Positions 32,924 to 44,670 are shown, numbered from the stretch's first letter. The stretch is DNA of 64,000 nucleotides from Ypsolopha sequella (GCA_934047225.1 OW203993.1:24380069-24444068); one strand, 5' to 3'. Made by a program: numbers and translations. Notes: generated by a model not told the origin, from the letters alone.

Positions 32924-33793
32924 GAGGTTCTCTTGCCAACTCTTGTATGGGGACCCTTCGGCAAGTGACCGAAGCATGAAACTTGGTACAGATGTAGCCT
33001 AGGTCAAAATGAGCAGATTTAGGCCTGGCCCCAGCAGTCCCGGACTTAATGTGGGGGGGGGCAGAGGGGGGAAGTAAGCTCCCGCCGCTTTGTAAACAAA
33101 TAATGCTAACGCGTCGCAATTTCCTATTAGGGCGTATTTGGTATCATTTTCGTATAAATTACGGATGAGGAATTCAAATATAATTTTTTCATAATGCCTT
33201 TCCATACAAAAAAAACGAAATTTTAGCAAAAAACTGTAAATGCCGGAAAACTATTTTCTCTTTAAGCAGACGTTATGCAAAGAATAGTTACTTTTTAAGA
33301 TTAAAAAAAATAGCTATAGAGAGCCTCGTTATTGTAGTTTATTAAAATATATATATCATACATACTTACTACACAATAAGAACTAAAAAAAAAATAAGGC
33401 GATGCCTCGCGTTTCTCACTCTGTTACGAACGGCAGTGAGCGAGCAATCCGCTCCGTAGACAAAAGATACTAACGCGTCGTGATTTCACACAAACGCGTA
33501 TTTGCTATCATATTCGTATAAATTAAGGATGCAAAATTCAAATTTTGTTATTTTGTATTGCGTTTCTATACAAAAAAAGATTTTGGGGATAAAATGAAAA
33601 ATAAGGTAAACTATTTTCTCTTCAAGCAGATGTTATGTAAATAATAGTTACTATTTTAAGCTAAAATACTTATAGAAAGCCTAATTATTGTAGTTTATGA
33701 AAATATAGACATCATAATATATACTAACTTCACAAAAATAACCAGAAAAAAACAATAAAACGCCTCGCGTTTTTCATTTTATTACGACCGGCA
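32924..33793. repeat. Left inverted arm, built of two related modules
   Basis: Complement of 37100-37966. Inside the arm, gcctcgcgtttctcactctg near 33404 recurs as gcctcgcgtttttcatttta near 33764, with parallel matches throughout (tactaacgcgtcg, gtataaatta.gga, aactattttctctt). The arm is thus two diverged copies of a module of about 360 bp. Confidence 0.8.
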
Positions 33794-33816
33794 GTTTTGT
33801 CGACGTTAAAAAGTCC

Positions 33817-36800
33817 GTGTGCCCACTAACCGAAATTTGTACGCATAGTGTATCGCCTGAAGCTTCACCTTATGCGGAAGAGCGGGAATGGTTGGAATGT
33901 ACGTCTGATAACAACTGTAAACCTTGGGCAGCATTTCACAGCGCGAGTGACAGAAACTTAAATGAACGACATATAACTAACGTAGCTCTTCTTACGATCT
34001 TTGAAGAATGCAGCAATAATGGTGCATACAATGAATGTCGTCGATAAAGCCATACAATTTTCGAATCCGGACCAAAACCCAATAATTGTGGCAGATCAAC
34101 CTCTTTTTGCTCTTTTAAAGCAGTTAAAATATTTGTTTCCGGAAAGATACGGAAAAAGAATATTTCTGTCATGATGGGTGGTTTACATATTGAAATAGCG
34201 GTGCTAAAAGTTCTTGGTCAGTTGTTGTCTGGGAGTGGTTGGACGGAGGCATTGGTACAAGCCAGTGTTACTACACAAGGAAGATCAGAAGCTATGTTGT
34301 CGGCTTCTCATGTTACGCGCATCAAGTAAGTATCTAACTGGGACTGAGTTATAAAATTATAACTACTACAACCATCGATTGAATGACTAGATCTATAATT
34401 AAGATTTATGTTTTCTTATCTTATAACATACATATATGTTCTAGGTTACTGCTGCTGCATTGCATTTATTGCAAAAAACAGCATTTCAAAAGTATGAAAC
34501 AGTCGAAACTGCATTCGAGGAGTGGCGTGAAAATAAACTGAAAGAAATACCACAATTCAAGTTTTGGGACATGATCCTACAGCTTGAATTACAAATGTTA
34601 CAGTTCATGAAGTCTACCAGAATAGGAAACTTCAGCACATATTTGGACTCGTTGAGAACACTTGTGCCCTGGTTTTTTTCTCTAGACCATGTACATTATG
34701 CCAGATGGTTTTCTGTGCATATCAGAGACCTCGCAAATTTAAAATAAATGCATCCAGATATATTACATAAGTTTGAAGGAGGTGCATTTGTTGCAAGAAA
34801 AACTGGTAATTAATTTCCTGGGATGTCAGTTGATCAAGCTCACGAGCAAATGAATGCCCTCATGAAAGGAGATGGTGGTCAGTTTCTTTCTTTAAATATT
34901 CATGTGGTAACTGTTACCTATCTACTACTAAACATAATTATGATTACGTATTTAACAGGAATGATAGGACTGACTGAAAACCCAGACGCTCTGCGCAAAT
35001 GGTTCATTGCTGGACCAGAGTTAGGAGCAATGGTAGATCAGTACGAAAGTGAAATCCTCAAAATTAACCAAATAAATGAAATCGAAGATACACACTACGA
35101 AGAATACAGCACTCACCATTCCGCCACACCCGCTTATCAGCAAAGGTTCAGCCAAGATGTAAGATCATTAGTAAACGCAATTGAAGAAATGGGAAACCCT
35201 TACTTTTTGGGAAGAAAGGTTGAAGTCGGGCATTAAAAGCATTCACGGTCCAATTAAACTAAATAAATGTAAAAGAAATGTAAAACCAGAAAAGAAAACG
35301 CAAACCAAAATGACTGGTCTTAAAAATGACTGTAACCTTTTCAGTTAATTATATATCGCCAAATGTGTACACAGAACTGTCGACCTCGACAATTTTTTGG
35401 CTCATGAAAATCGAAATTATCCGCCAACACTATCACTTCTTGGTTCTTCGCGATCTACTACCAAATCAGACCTTAGTAAGTGCCTTACAAATCTTTCGGA
35501 CGAAACTATAGAAGCAAATACTCCTCAGGTAAAAGTTTATTTTTTTAAACGCGAGATCCTCTTAAAATAATGTACTATTACAATATGATACAGTAAAATG
35601 TTAATTATGAATGATTCACAGGTTTCGACAAAAATTTTGGATGGATCTGCCATTGTTCACATCTTAAACCCTGGTCAATCAAAAACCTTCGGTGAATATG
35701 CAGACACAGTTTTTGTTCCCTTTTTACAGAGAGAGCTGTCTAACTCAACACGGCTAGACATCGTTTGGGATAAATATGACGACAACAGCCTTAAAAAATA
35801 TAACACGACAAAAACGTCGCACTGGCGATCGTACACGGGTGACCCCAAGCACCAAAATTCCCAAGAGTTGGGCTAACTTTCTTCGAGATGGAGCTAATAA
35901 AGAAGAGCTGTTCCATTTGCTCAGCGTTCGTTGCCACAACATGGAAATACCAGAGACCAAAGAACTGAACATAACAGATGGTGACATTGTGCTTAGCAAC
36001 AAAGACCGAGCTAAACCTATTTTGCAGCCGTGTAACCACGAAGAAGCTGACACGCTGATTATGGTTCACGTCGCCGATGCTGTAGCACAGGGACACACCT
36101 GTATATTAATCAGATCGTTCGACACTGATGTATTGGTTTTGGTGGTATCCTGTGTGTCCAAATATCCTCAACTGGAGAAGCTTTATGTACACCTTGGAAC
36201 TGGAAAAAAACATCAGTTTCTCTCTTGTCACGCCATCGCACCCGCATTAGGTTATATTTTATTAAGTATTTTTTGTAGGACCAGCCAACAAGCTTTGTAG
36301 AACAAGCGCTCCCCTTGTTCCACGCATTTTCCGGATGCGATACTGTTTTTGCGTTCCATGAGAGAGGCAAAAAGACTGCTTTCGACGCTTGGAAAGCTTA
36401 CCCGGAGGTGACAAGTACTTTTCAAGCGCTGATGTTGACTGGAGAAATAGATGATCATGCTGATTCTATTAAACAAAAGTATGTGGTGACTATGTACGAT
36501 AGGTAAATATAATTTTGATCTTTCAGAATTTTTAGTAATTAGCACTTGTGTGTGCATAAATATACAATTACAAGCGCTCACATCTTTAATTTTAGATCCA
36601 GCCAATCTGAAAAGGTAAACGAATGTAGAAAACATTTGTTTACCAAAAAAGATCGTCAGTTGGAGTACATCCCACCAACCGAAGATGCTCTCCACCAGCA
36701 CTTGAAAAGAGCTGTATACCAAGGAGTGTTTGTGTGGGGGCAAACAGCAGCTCAACAAAATCTACCCAGTCCTGAAGACTGGGGATGGAGGAAACATGGA

Positions 36801-36959
36801 AATGTCTGGATGTCACACTGGACAACTGCACTTGTTGCTGCGAGAGCTTGTTTAGAGCTAGTACGATGCAAGTGCAAACAGCAATGCGGTAACAGATGTA
36901 GTTGTAAAAAACAAGGGCTGAACTGCACTGAGTTGTGTCTGTGCAGTGGACAACACTAG
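33817..36959 (+). pseudogene. Transposon protein with XPG/PIN-like acidic motif and CXC finger, decayed
   Basis: Conserved blocks appear in order. KPWAAFHSASDRNLNERH (about 33930). VVDKAIQFSNPDQNPI and ADQPLFALLKQLKYLFPERY (about 34040-34155). After a frameshift, MMGGLHIEIAVLKVLGQLL and SGSGWTEALVQASV. SVDQAHEQMNALMKGDGG, then after an intron MIGLTENPDALRKWFIAGPE. ILDGSAIVHILNPGQSKTF. The acidic motif HEEADTLIMVHVADA...SFDTDVLVLVV (about 36037-36150), which resembles XPG/FEN-type nuclease regions. LFHAFSGCDTVFAFHERGKK. A C-terminal eight-cysteine CXC motif CKCKQQCGNRCSCKKQGL...CTELCLC (about 36867-36945). Apparent introns: 34326-34444, 34878-34968, 35529-35621, 36503-36595. Breaks: frameshifts near 34025, 34160, 35230 and 35800, and stops near 34745 and 34810. 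The same protein type is common in invertebrate and fish genomes as an uncharacterised protein; transposase function is inferred. Confidence 0.7.
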
Positions 36960-37099
36960 CTTGTTTTGTAAATTTTTTTGTATCAAAAGGTATTACGAAA
37001 ACCTCAAATATGAATTTCACATCATTAATTTAGACGAAAATGGTAACAAATACGCCCTTGTGTGAGATGCGTTAGTATTTTTTGTTTACGGAGCGGATT

Positions 37100-37966
37100 G
37101 CTAACTCCCTGCCGGTCGTAGTAAAATGAGAAACGCGAGGCGTTTTATTGTTTTTTTCTGGTTATTTTTGTGAAGTAAGTATATCTTATGATATCTATAT
37201 TTTCATAAACTACAATAACAAGGCTTTCTATAAGTATTTTAACTTAAAATAGTAAATATTATTTACATAACATCTGCTTGAAGAGAAAATAGTTTACCGT
37301 ATTTTTCATTTTATCACCAAAATTTTTTTGTATAGAAACGCAATACAAAATAACAAAATTTGAATTTTGCATCCTTAATTTATACGAATATGATAGCAAA
37401 TACGCGTTTGTGTGAAATCACGACGCGTTAGTATCTTTTGTCTACGGAGCGGATTGCTCGCTCACTGCCGTTCGTAACAGAGTGAGAAACGCGAGGCATC
37501 GCCTTATTTTTTTTTAGTTCTTATTGTGTAGTAAGTTTATATGATATATATATTTTAATAAACTACAATAACGAGGCTCTCTACAGCTATTTTTTTTAAT
37601 CTTAAAAAGTAACTATTCTTTGCATAACGTCTGCTTGAAGAGAAAATAGTTTTCCGGCATTTACAGTTTTTTGCTAAAATTTCGTTTTTTTTGTATGGAA
37701 AGGCATTATGAAAAAATTATATTTGAATTCCTCATCCGTAATTTATACGAAAATGATACCAAATACGCCCTAATAGGATATTGCGACGCGTTAGCATTAT
37801 TTGTTCACAAAGCGGCGGGAGCTTACTTCCCCCCTCTGCCCCCCCCCTCCATTAAGTCCGGGACTGCTGGGGCCAGGCCTAAATCTGCTCATTTTGACCT
37901 AGGCTACATCTGTACCAAGTTTCATGCTTCGGTCACTTGCCGAAGGGTCCATGTCAAGAGAACCTC
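37100..37966. repeat. Right inverted arm
   Basis: Complement of the left arm with the same two-module structure. A partial third module copy (acaaatacgcccttgtgtga, about 37048) lies just inside. Confidence 0.8.
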
Positions 37967-38002
37967 TAGTATATGCAAAGTTCTGAAATACATGCTTCAC
38001 TA

Positions 38003-38150
38003 TATGGGTGAATGAATGAATGAATGAATGAATGAATGAATGAATAAACAATTTATTGCACACAAATAAGAAGATAAGATACCCACAACGAACAGATAGA
38101 AGGCAAGGACTTATTCCTAAAAGAAATTTCTTCCAGTCAACTTTGGGAAA
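38003..38150 (-). mobile_element. LINE 3' end with (TTCA)n tail
   Basis: On the minus strand: ggaagaaatttcttttagga ... gtgcaataaattgtttattc followed by eight or so ttca units (38009-38045 on plus). The gaagaaat..ataag phrase is the same 3' motif as in 18381-18410 and 59872-59915. Confidence 0.6.
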
Positions 38151-38656
38151 ACATAAAAACATTTTTATCTTGAAAATTTAACTTAATCAGTGCATAACAA
38201 TATGTAAAAGTTATTTTAAACCCATAACATAAACATAAAAATATACTACATACAAATACATACATAAATACACAGATACATACATATATACAGACAAACA
38301 GTAGCTTAGTCAGTAAGTCATTCAGAGAGATGAGAGGGAAAAGGTGGGTGTTTCCGTATTTTGACGGAATCCTGAAAAATATCATTTGATTCAGTTAAAT
38401 TTGGATTTCATCTACGGAGTAGTCTGTAACTTCTATACTTCATTCCAAATAGCAATAAACTAAACTAACCTTATCAAAAATTTAAATAAAAGTACTTAAA
38501 GTGAAGCCAATTATTGTATCGTATGATAAAACACCTAATTAAGGTTATTTCTTATGTTTAGTCCATTGCTATCTGGAATTAAGTGTACCTATGTGTACAC
38601 AGTATAGACCAGAAGTATTTATGCTGTGTAAAGAAATAACAAAATATGTTATCCGC

Positions 38657-38830
38657 ATAGATAAAGATAAGATAAGATAAAAATAACTTTATTCAGAATG
38701 AAACATACATTAAATAAATCACAAAAAATAATTTTTACATGTATGTGGGTACACTGAAAACTTATTTAATTCAAAAGATTATCTGGCGGTCCTCAAACTA
38801 AGACGAGTTTGATTCGTGAGGACCTTTATT
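38657..38830 (-). mobile_element. LINE 3' end with TTATC tail
   Basis: On the minus strand: aggtcctcacgaatcaaact ... ctgaataaagttatttttat then a short (cttat)n run. No coding part remains. Confidence 0.5.
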
Positions 38831-39016
38831 AGTGTGCACACTTGTTAAATAATAAAAAGAGACGTCGACAAATATCATTGCTTGACTGAGTTTTCTTGCG
38901 CATTATACAATGTGAAAACAATAAGAAACAAGATTTTGATACATAAAAATTACATCCTAGGTATAATACAATATTAGGAAATATTAACATAAATATACTT
39001 GTATACATATGTAATA

Positions 39017-39676
39017 TACAAGGTGAATTTTTGATCATCGTCCAAATTCATACTAGTGGCTTGGTAAGTGGTCAGTATCATGGTGTAAACGCAAGTTACA
39101 TGAAATGCAGAGCAGACGGGATTTGAGGATGGATTGTGAGATTGTGAGAGAAACGTGAGTGAACTAACCTTTGTTCTGGATGGTTGCCGGCGAATGCGCC
39201 GCGTGGCGTCCCTTCTTGTTGGGCTGATCGAGCTGGTCTTGGGCAGGTTGAGCAGGATGTATTGGTTCGTGGATTATGAGAACATGACACTGGTATAAGC
39301 GCGAGGTAAGCGAGATTTATCGGCGTGTCGCGGCGCGAACAATGTGCACACGTGCGCTTCGATAGACGTCTGGCGCGGAAGAGAGAGCAAGCGCCGGCGC
39401 ACAAGTCCTTTGGCGCGAGGCGCTGTGGTGCGAGATTACCCATGCGCATGCGTCACGCTTGTGGCGTGAACACATGGATCAATAACAATTTTGGTGAAAT
39501 TCGTAAAATGAAATTTGGACTCCCCATAGTAATTCACTCGGGAGTGGAACTGAATTTCTATGAGAAGCCGAAATTTCAATTTACGAATTTCACAAAAATT
39601 GTTACTGATCCAAGATACTGATCACTTATTAAGGCTCCAGTATGAATTTGGACGATGATCAAAAAGTCACCTTGTA
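39017..39676. mobile_element. Palindromic MITE, family G, copy 2, split by a solo LTR
   Basis: tacaaggtgaatttttgatc at the left and gatcaaaaagtcaccttgta at the right frame a family G MITE. A 389-bp solo LTR (39084-39472) plus its 5-bp duplication interrupts the left arm. The MITE without the insert corresponds to 46575-46839. Confidence 0.85.
39084..39472 (+). mobile_element. Solo LTR with CATGG target duplication
   Basis: Starts tgtaaacgc and ends ggcgtgaaca (TG...CA), flanked on both sides by catgg (39079-39083, 39473-39477). The copy at 46620-46640 shows the uninterrupted site, with a single catgg. A TATA-like tataagcg at 39294 and a GC-rich second half fit an LTR promoter and R region. 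The 5-bp duplication suits Ty3/Gypsy or Bel-Pao; the family is unknown. Long open frames on both strands inside it are due to GC-richness. Confidence 0.85.
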
Positions 39677-40487
39677 TATATATATTTTTAATTAATATGT
39701 AATAGCGTAGATATCATATACTTATTTTTAAAGTGGTTTATGATTAAATTTGAAATAAGCATTTAATTTTCTTATATTATGTACAAAATACAAACTAATA
39801 AACACTATTTGCATATAACGTAACGTAGAAATCTGTACACGACTAGATGTGCACTATCTGTGATGAATCATATGGAAAGCATAAAGAAATCTTTGCCGAA
39901 CAGTGGCGGAGATTCCTATGCGCATTATTTAAATGGTACTACTTTACCTATTTTATTGAGTCTATATAGTGTCATATAGTGACGGACATTCCTCTATGCA
40001 GAGCTTGTATGGAGACCGAAGAAACGCCGACCCACGTGACGATAGACTGCGTAGGCGTCAGCACACAACACTTGGCACTCAAAACTAAATAAATATTTAA
40101 ACAAAAATACAGTCACATTATTAAGACTACTAAATGTGCTAAAGAAATTTCAGGACACCAATGAAATTAAAGTTCAGAGTAATGCCAACAAGACAAAAAG
40201 AAATAAACATCAAATATGTAATGATGATGTCATCACACGTGTGCAAATGCAATTACTAAATAATGATATATCTTTAGGTCACGCACTTGATAAGCTTAGA
40301 TATTAATCTATGTAGGTATTCATAGTCGATTTAATAATAATTGTATTTTTTTCAGAGTAAACCTAAGTACTTATATATTTTGCTTTATTTATTTTGTTTG
40401 GAACTGTACAGAAAAACATTAGAATAGTGCCGCGGTAGTGTCGTTCATTGTCAACGACACTACTGGTAGTGCGGCTGGTAGTGTCGT
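39677..40487. other. No recognised feature
   Basis: AT-rich. Near 40433-40487 short repeats of ggtagtgtcgt occur. Confidence 0.35.
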
Positions 40488-40906
40488 CTACAAGAAAGGG
40501 GTGAACCGGGGATGCTTCGCCAGTCCTGTGGTGACCTGCAGGCCTATTGTGTATCTCTAGTTGCCTTCTGGACTGGGTGTCTATCATCAAAAACATAGAT
40601 ATACTATCGAATTCCGATGTCCTAAGGATATTTTCGCACTTGAAGTGACGACACAGATTGTTAATAGTTCAATACCCACTAAAGGCAATTTTGAAATTTC
40701 AGTTTTTAGCAATGTTTTTGATGATAGGCACCTCGTGCAGTTGGCAACTAAAGATACAGAATAGGGGGGATATACAGAATAGCGCCTCTTGGGATTCTGG
40801 CGAGACCTGGCCTGGCTGGAATAGCTGGCTCCACACTTTCCCACGCACAAAGGTCAAAGTAAAAGACTAGGTGCGGAAACCGAGCCCACCATGAAGAAGA
40901 AGAAGA
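40488..40906 (+). mobile_element. Retroposon with (GAA)n tail carrying a nested MITE
   Basis: Flanked by tagtgtcgt at 40479-40487 and 40907-40915. It ends cgagcccaccatgaagaaga, a (GAA)n tail of the kind seen in lepidopteran LINE 3' ends. A family F MITE occupies 40534-40769. Because tagtgtcgt also occurs at about 40436, the duplication could be partly a local repeat. Confidence 0.45.
40534..40769. mobile_element. MITE family F, copy 2
   Basis: acctgcaggcctattgtgta at the left; right part ggcaactaaagatacagaat. Nearly identical to 9344-9584 but in a different host sequence, which proves F is an independent element. Confidence 0.75.
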
Positions 40907-41600
40907 TAGTGTCGTATCACATGAAACAAGATTGCTTAGGTTCCATTTAAGATTCCATTAAGATTCCATTTAAATCAGGCTATTTTTGAGGCCGCTTTAA
41001 AACATTCAAAGAATCAGAAAAACTATTAGTACCACGTAAAAAAAATATTTTTTTTTTCATATAGTATACAAATTTTATTTTTAAACCTTCTCTACGTATT
41101 TCCTGTCTCAATTTTGAACCAGCTCATCGTTCGAAATCTTGCGCCAAGCCCTTACAATTTGTTCAAGTAAATCGTCTTCGGAGCTGCGTGGCCGCAAGTA
41201 TTAACCCAAAACCGTGCGTACGACGTACACTAGAGATCACATCAAGCTATACACTTGCAGTACTACACTAGCCCCTATGGTTATTCTATTATTCTGTGCT
41301 GTGGTGAAAGATATAAGTTAAGATAGGTACAAAGTCCAATTTTAATGGAACTAAATAAATATTTAGACATAAAATTACATAAATCAACAGCTCCTGGACA
41401 AAGTGTTGATACTAAAACATTATTGTTTTTTGTCTTAGCAAATAGTATATGGAATTTGGTACAAGTCATTGATCGATTGATTTTAATCATCCTAGTCATG
41501 ATAGGAAGCAAAACAGAGCGCAAAAAGCGTGTGTGATTATTTTTTTTATTCTTTATAATTACAAATATACGAGGGGCCTGTATCTAGTAGCGTGCGGCCG

Positions 41601-41720
41601 TGTGATCCGCGGTTAAACAACGCTTGGCATGGTCAGTCCTAGGATGGGTGACCATTAGTGGCATTAATCCTAGGATGGGTGACCATTAGTGGCATCCTCC
41701 GTGCCTCGGAAAGCACGTAA
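41601..41720 (+). mobile_element. 5S rRNA-like SINE fragment
   Basis: gtgatccgcggttaaacaac, then gcttggcatggtcagt and aggatgggtgacc follow the order of the 3' half of animal 5S rRNA (tccga..aattaagca, gcg..ggttagt, gatgggtgacc). A 27-bp block cctaggatgggtgaccatta is duplicated (41638 and 41669). It continues with ccgtgcctcggaaagcacgt, the common tail of lepidopteran 5S-like repeats. It is too short and too altered to be a functional 5S gene. Confidence 0.65.
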
Positions 41721-41903
41721 AAGAGCAATATGACGCAAATAGAAATAAAATGACAGACTTCGGATGAATTTGTTGCAATAATCAGGTTTACCCACAGTTA
41801 TTAATAAAATATACATTATGTGTTCTTCTAATATTGATGAAGTAAGTTTGAACAAACTGCATCCATTGATTAATTTATTTACTGTTAATATTTTACTCCA
41901 CTT

Positions 41904-42200
41904 AAGGCGATAAGTAAAAGTTTTAGGTTACTCCATATGCGAAAAAACACTCAGTGGGACGGATGCGTGGAAAAGCGGCAAAAAGTCGGTTTTTTATTAA
42001 TATAAAATGTACTAAGCTATTTTGTCAAAAAGATTTTCAAGGAGACTTTACAAATACATAATATCCACATATTGCAATTTCACAATGAAATTAGTTAGGA
42101 TTTCAGAATTACATGAAAAAACAAAACAATTTAGAGGTCTTTTCGGAATTAAATTATATCAAGAAAATTTCATCTAATCGCGTTTTCCTTCAGTGAGAAT
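41904..42200 (+). mobile_element. TTAA-type repeat H2, shortened copy
   Basis: Begins ttaaggcgataagtaaaagt and contains cagtgggacggatgcgtgga and gtcggttttttattaatata as in 9193 and 55498. It lacks the family F insertion and has a small internal deletion near 41950. Confidence 0.6.
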
Positions 42201-43726
42201 CTTAATTAAATACTAGATAAACATTTACCAAAAACTTAAATACGTAGATGACGTTATAGTGGAGTAAATGGATTCTAAAAAACCTTATTACAAGATGGTA
42301 AAATTTGAAAGCATTTTTCAACATATCCTAATTATTTTTAATCAACTAGCAATGAAACTAAAATATAAAAATAAATAAATAATTGCTTATCATTTTGAGA
42401 AAATGTGGCACTAAACATGCTTATCTAACAAAAGTTATCATTTTTTAATAACTTGATTTTTTGGTTACTGTAACTCAGTTGGCTAAGCCGTCACTAAATG
42501 GAAAATGAACTTCGTATAAGTAATCGTAATACTGAGATTATCATTGATGGGACGCTTAATATAAAACAGTTATTATTATTATTTTTTACCTATCTATTAT
42601 ATGTTTTTATTTTTTAAACTTGTAAAGCCTACTTAGCTGTGATAGGTTTTCTTCTATCTTCATTATATAGCCGGCAGGGGGGAGGACACTTGACTCTAAA
42701 AAAAATTACACTTTTAAGCTAAATATTTCGCAAACGGAACCCTGAATAAAAATCTAAAACCTTTGAAAAACTATAACCTTTGTCCAGGTAAAAAATATAG
42801 TATATATAATTCTTGTATATTTCATATTCAACATTCTGTACTAGCCTTTACCGAGCAGCTGAGTTACGTTTTGCTCCGTTGAGAGAATTGTACCTCAGCG
42901 GACGTAACGGATTTTTACCGTGACAACTTTAAAAAATCATAATAATTTTAATTTCTGATATTTTCACTGTAACTTGTCATGTATTACGAACAGGCATACA
43001 AAAGTTATATATATTTATGAGAAACCATTTAAAAAACGTTGTCTTACCTTTGAATTCCTCGTAATACAACGGAAACTTAAAACTGCACCCTCACAAACAC
43101 GTGGTCTTCTCTCCGATTTTTGGAGCAAACTAAACGAAGGCCTAATTTAGGCCTAAATGGCTACCACTCAGTAATAACCAATCAGGTTCGCTCTTTTCAA
43201 AAACATTGCTTGCAATTGGTAGAAATATCAAGATCTGGCTAAAATTTGCGTAACTCAGTGGGAATTTCCGCTTAGATTGATTTATGGTTACACGATATTT
43301 TACTGTTTTTATCAGAATTAGAGCTTATTTTAGCTTGAAATAATGATTTCATCAAAAGTTGACATAATTTGCAATCGAATAATATATATTTCAAGCTTTT
43401 GGCTGTACTTTTTACATCGTTTTCGGGCTTTAATTTTTGCAAACTCAGCGGGTTACATGGTTTTAACAGGCAATTAGGGGCATTGAAAAATTCATTATTA
43501 AATAATAATACTGTCGTTTTGACATTAAAATTGTTTAGTGTATAGGCAAATTAATATATTCTTGAAATAACAAGACGGTTTGCCATTTTTTTATTTGGAA
43601 ATGGAAATATTTCATTATTAAGTCGGGTTACATGGCAAAAACCCAGAGGTACAGAAAAATAAAAGAACGCATACCATGCTCATGCTGTTAAATACGACTA
43701 GTAAAAATGTCATATAATAAAGACAT
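42201..43726. other. No recognised feature
   Basis: AT-rich. gtaactcagttggctaagcc (about 42470) resembles a tRNA A-box region but has no matching B box. No gene supported. Confidence 0.3.
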
Positions 43727-43959
43727 AATGAGCGTTTTTCCTTATGTCGAATTTAGTTTTAAATAAGATTCATAGATGGCACTGTCTTATTCTTTAGCAA
43801 CAGAATCAAAGACAAAATTTGCACCGATTCCAAACAAACGAAAAACCACTTTGACATTGATTGCTACGAAACACATTTTATGTCTGGTGACATGGACAGC
43901 GCCATCTGGAGGAAAGCTAAGAACTAACAAAAAAAAAAACAACGAGAAAAACGCTCATT
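43727..43959. mobile_element. MITE family K, copy 1
   Basis: aatgagcgtttttc at the left and gaaaaacgctcatt at the right are exact inverted repeats. The interior (agatggcactgtcttattct; gaggaaagctaagaact) matches 58321-58501, which lacks about 50 internal bases. Confidence 0.8.
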
Positions 43960-44067
43960 GTGTCGATTCAGCTAACTTATTTGACAGAACTAAACTTAAT
44001 TTGAGCCTTCTGTCTTGTTCTCTGTATCGAAAAGACAAAGACAGAACGCTTAAAATAAGGTTAACGT
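43960..44067. repeat. Half copy of palindromic MITE family A
   Basis: gtgtcgattcagctaactta continues with tttgacagaactaaactt, as in 17832-17990, but the right arm stops at about 44067. A separate right-arm-like piece, ttagttaaattgtgtttagc, lies at 46490-46532. Confidence 0.55.
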
Positions 44068-44670
44068 AAATGCGCCCAAGTCCGACCACTCTCGCCCTTT
44101 TTTCAAATAAACCGTCCAAAGATAAACGTAAACTGATTTATAAACTATTTATATAGCTTACTTTAAACCTTATTGTTGAGACTTTCATTATAAAGTATAA
44201 TTATCAATATTTATGTTGTCAGAGTATACAAAAAAAAATATTATTAATATGTTTGCCTGTCCTTCTTAAAAGCTCCAGTTACCGACCGCTTAGTTGAAGT
44301 TTTCCTGATACCGTCCAGCAAGTAACCCGTTTCCGACCACCATTCAAAAAATTGCCAAAAATGCCATTATCTCATAAAAATAGGGTCAAAAGTTACTGGA
44401 GATATCAAAATGTATAGATGGTTTGTTTCAATTAATAATTTTTTTAATTTAGGCTTTAATTAACTTTTATTAATAGTATATATTTTACATTTTTTCATGT
44501 TCGTCGCTATCAATATAAACTTCATATGTTTGGCCAAGTGTATTTTATCTTATTTCAATATGTTAATAAAATATTGTTTGTATAATACCGTTGAACGGCT
44601 TTTTTATTATTTGTATGTTTTATTTTACATAGATATAAACACTTCATTAAATAGTTATAGGTGCTATATT

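Larger units (their letters stand above)
32924..37966 (+). mobile_element. Large DNA transposon with about 870-bp inverted arms (possibly Academ-like)
   Basis: Bounded by gaggttctcttg at 32924 and its complement at 37955-37966. The inverted arms (32924-33793, 37100-37966) contain among other matches cttcggcaagtgaccgaagc / gcttcggtcacttgccgaag and cagtcccggactta / taagtccgggactg. Between them lies one decayed multi-exon gene on the plus strand (33817-36959). The two arms differ by small indels (13 bp near 32936-32953), so the copy is not very recent. I could not define a target duplication at the edges. Overall structure (TIR, single gene, about 5 kb) is that of an autonomous class II element. 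Assignment to Academ rests on my memory that Academ proteins combine an eight-cysteine finger and an XPG-like nuclease region. Confidence 0.7.

Noticed and set aside
35754..37020. Several minus-strand open frames of 86-168 codons
   Set aside because: They are shadows of the plus-strand transposon gene, whose conserved blocks are clearly readable on the other strand.
32924..37966. Target duplication for the large transposon
   Set aside because: Flanks at the edges (ttaccc before, tagtat after) do not match; the true ends may be a few bases away or have mutated.
39096..39621. Open frames of 98-117 codons on both strands
   Set aside because: They lie in a GC-rich solo LTR and part of the MITE around it; open frames on both strands reflect base composition.
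41601..41720. Functional 5S rRNA gene
   Set aside because: The 5' half is missing and the 3' half has an internal duplication.
42468..42500. tRNA A-box-like gtaactcagttggctaag
   Set aside because: No B box at the right distance and no cloverleaf could be drawn.
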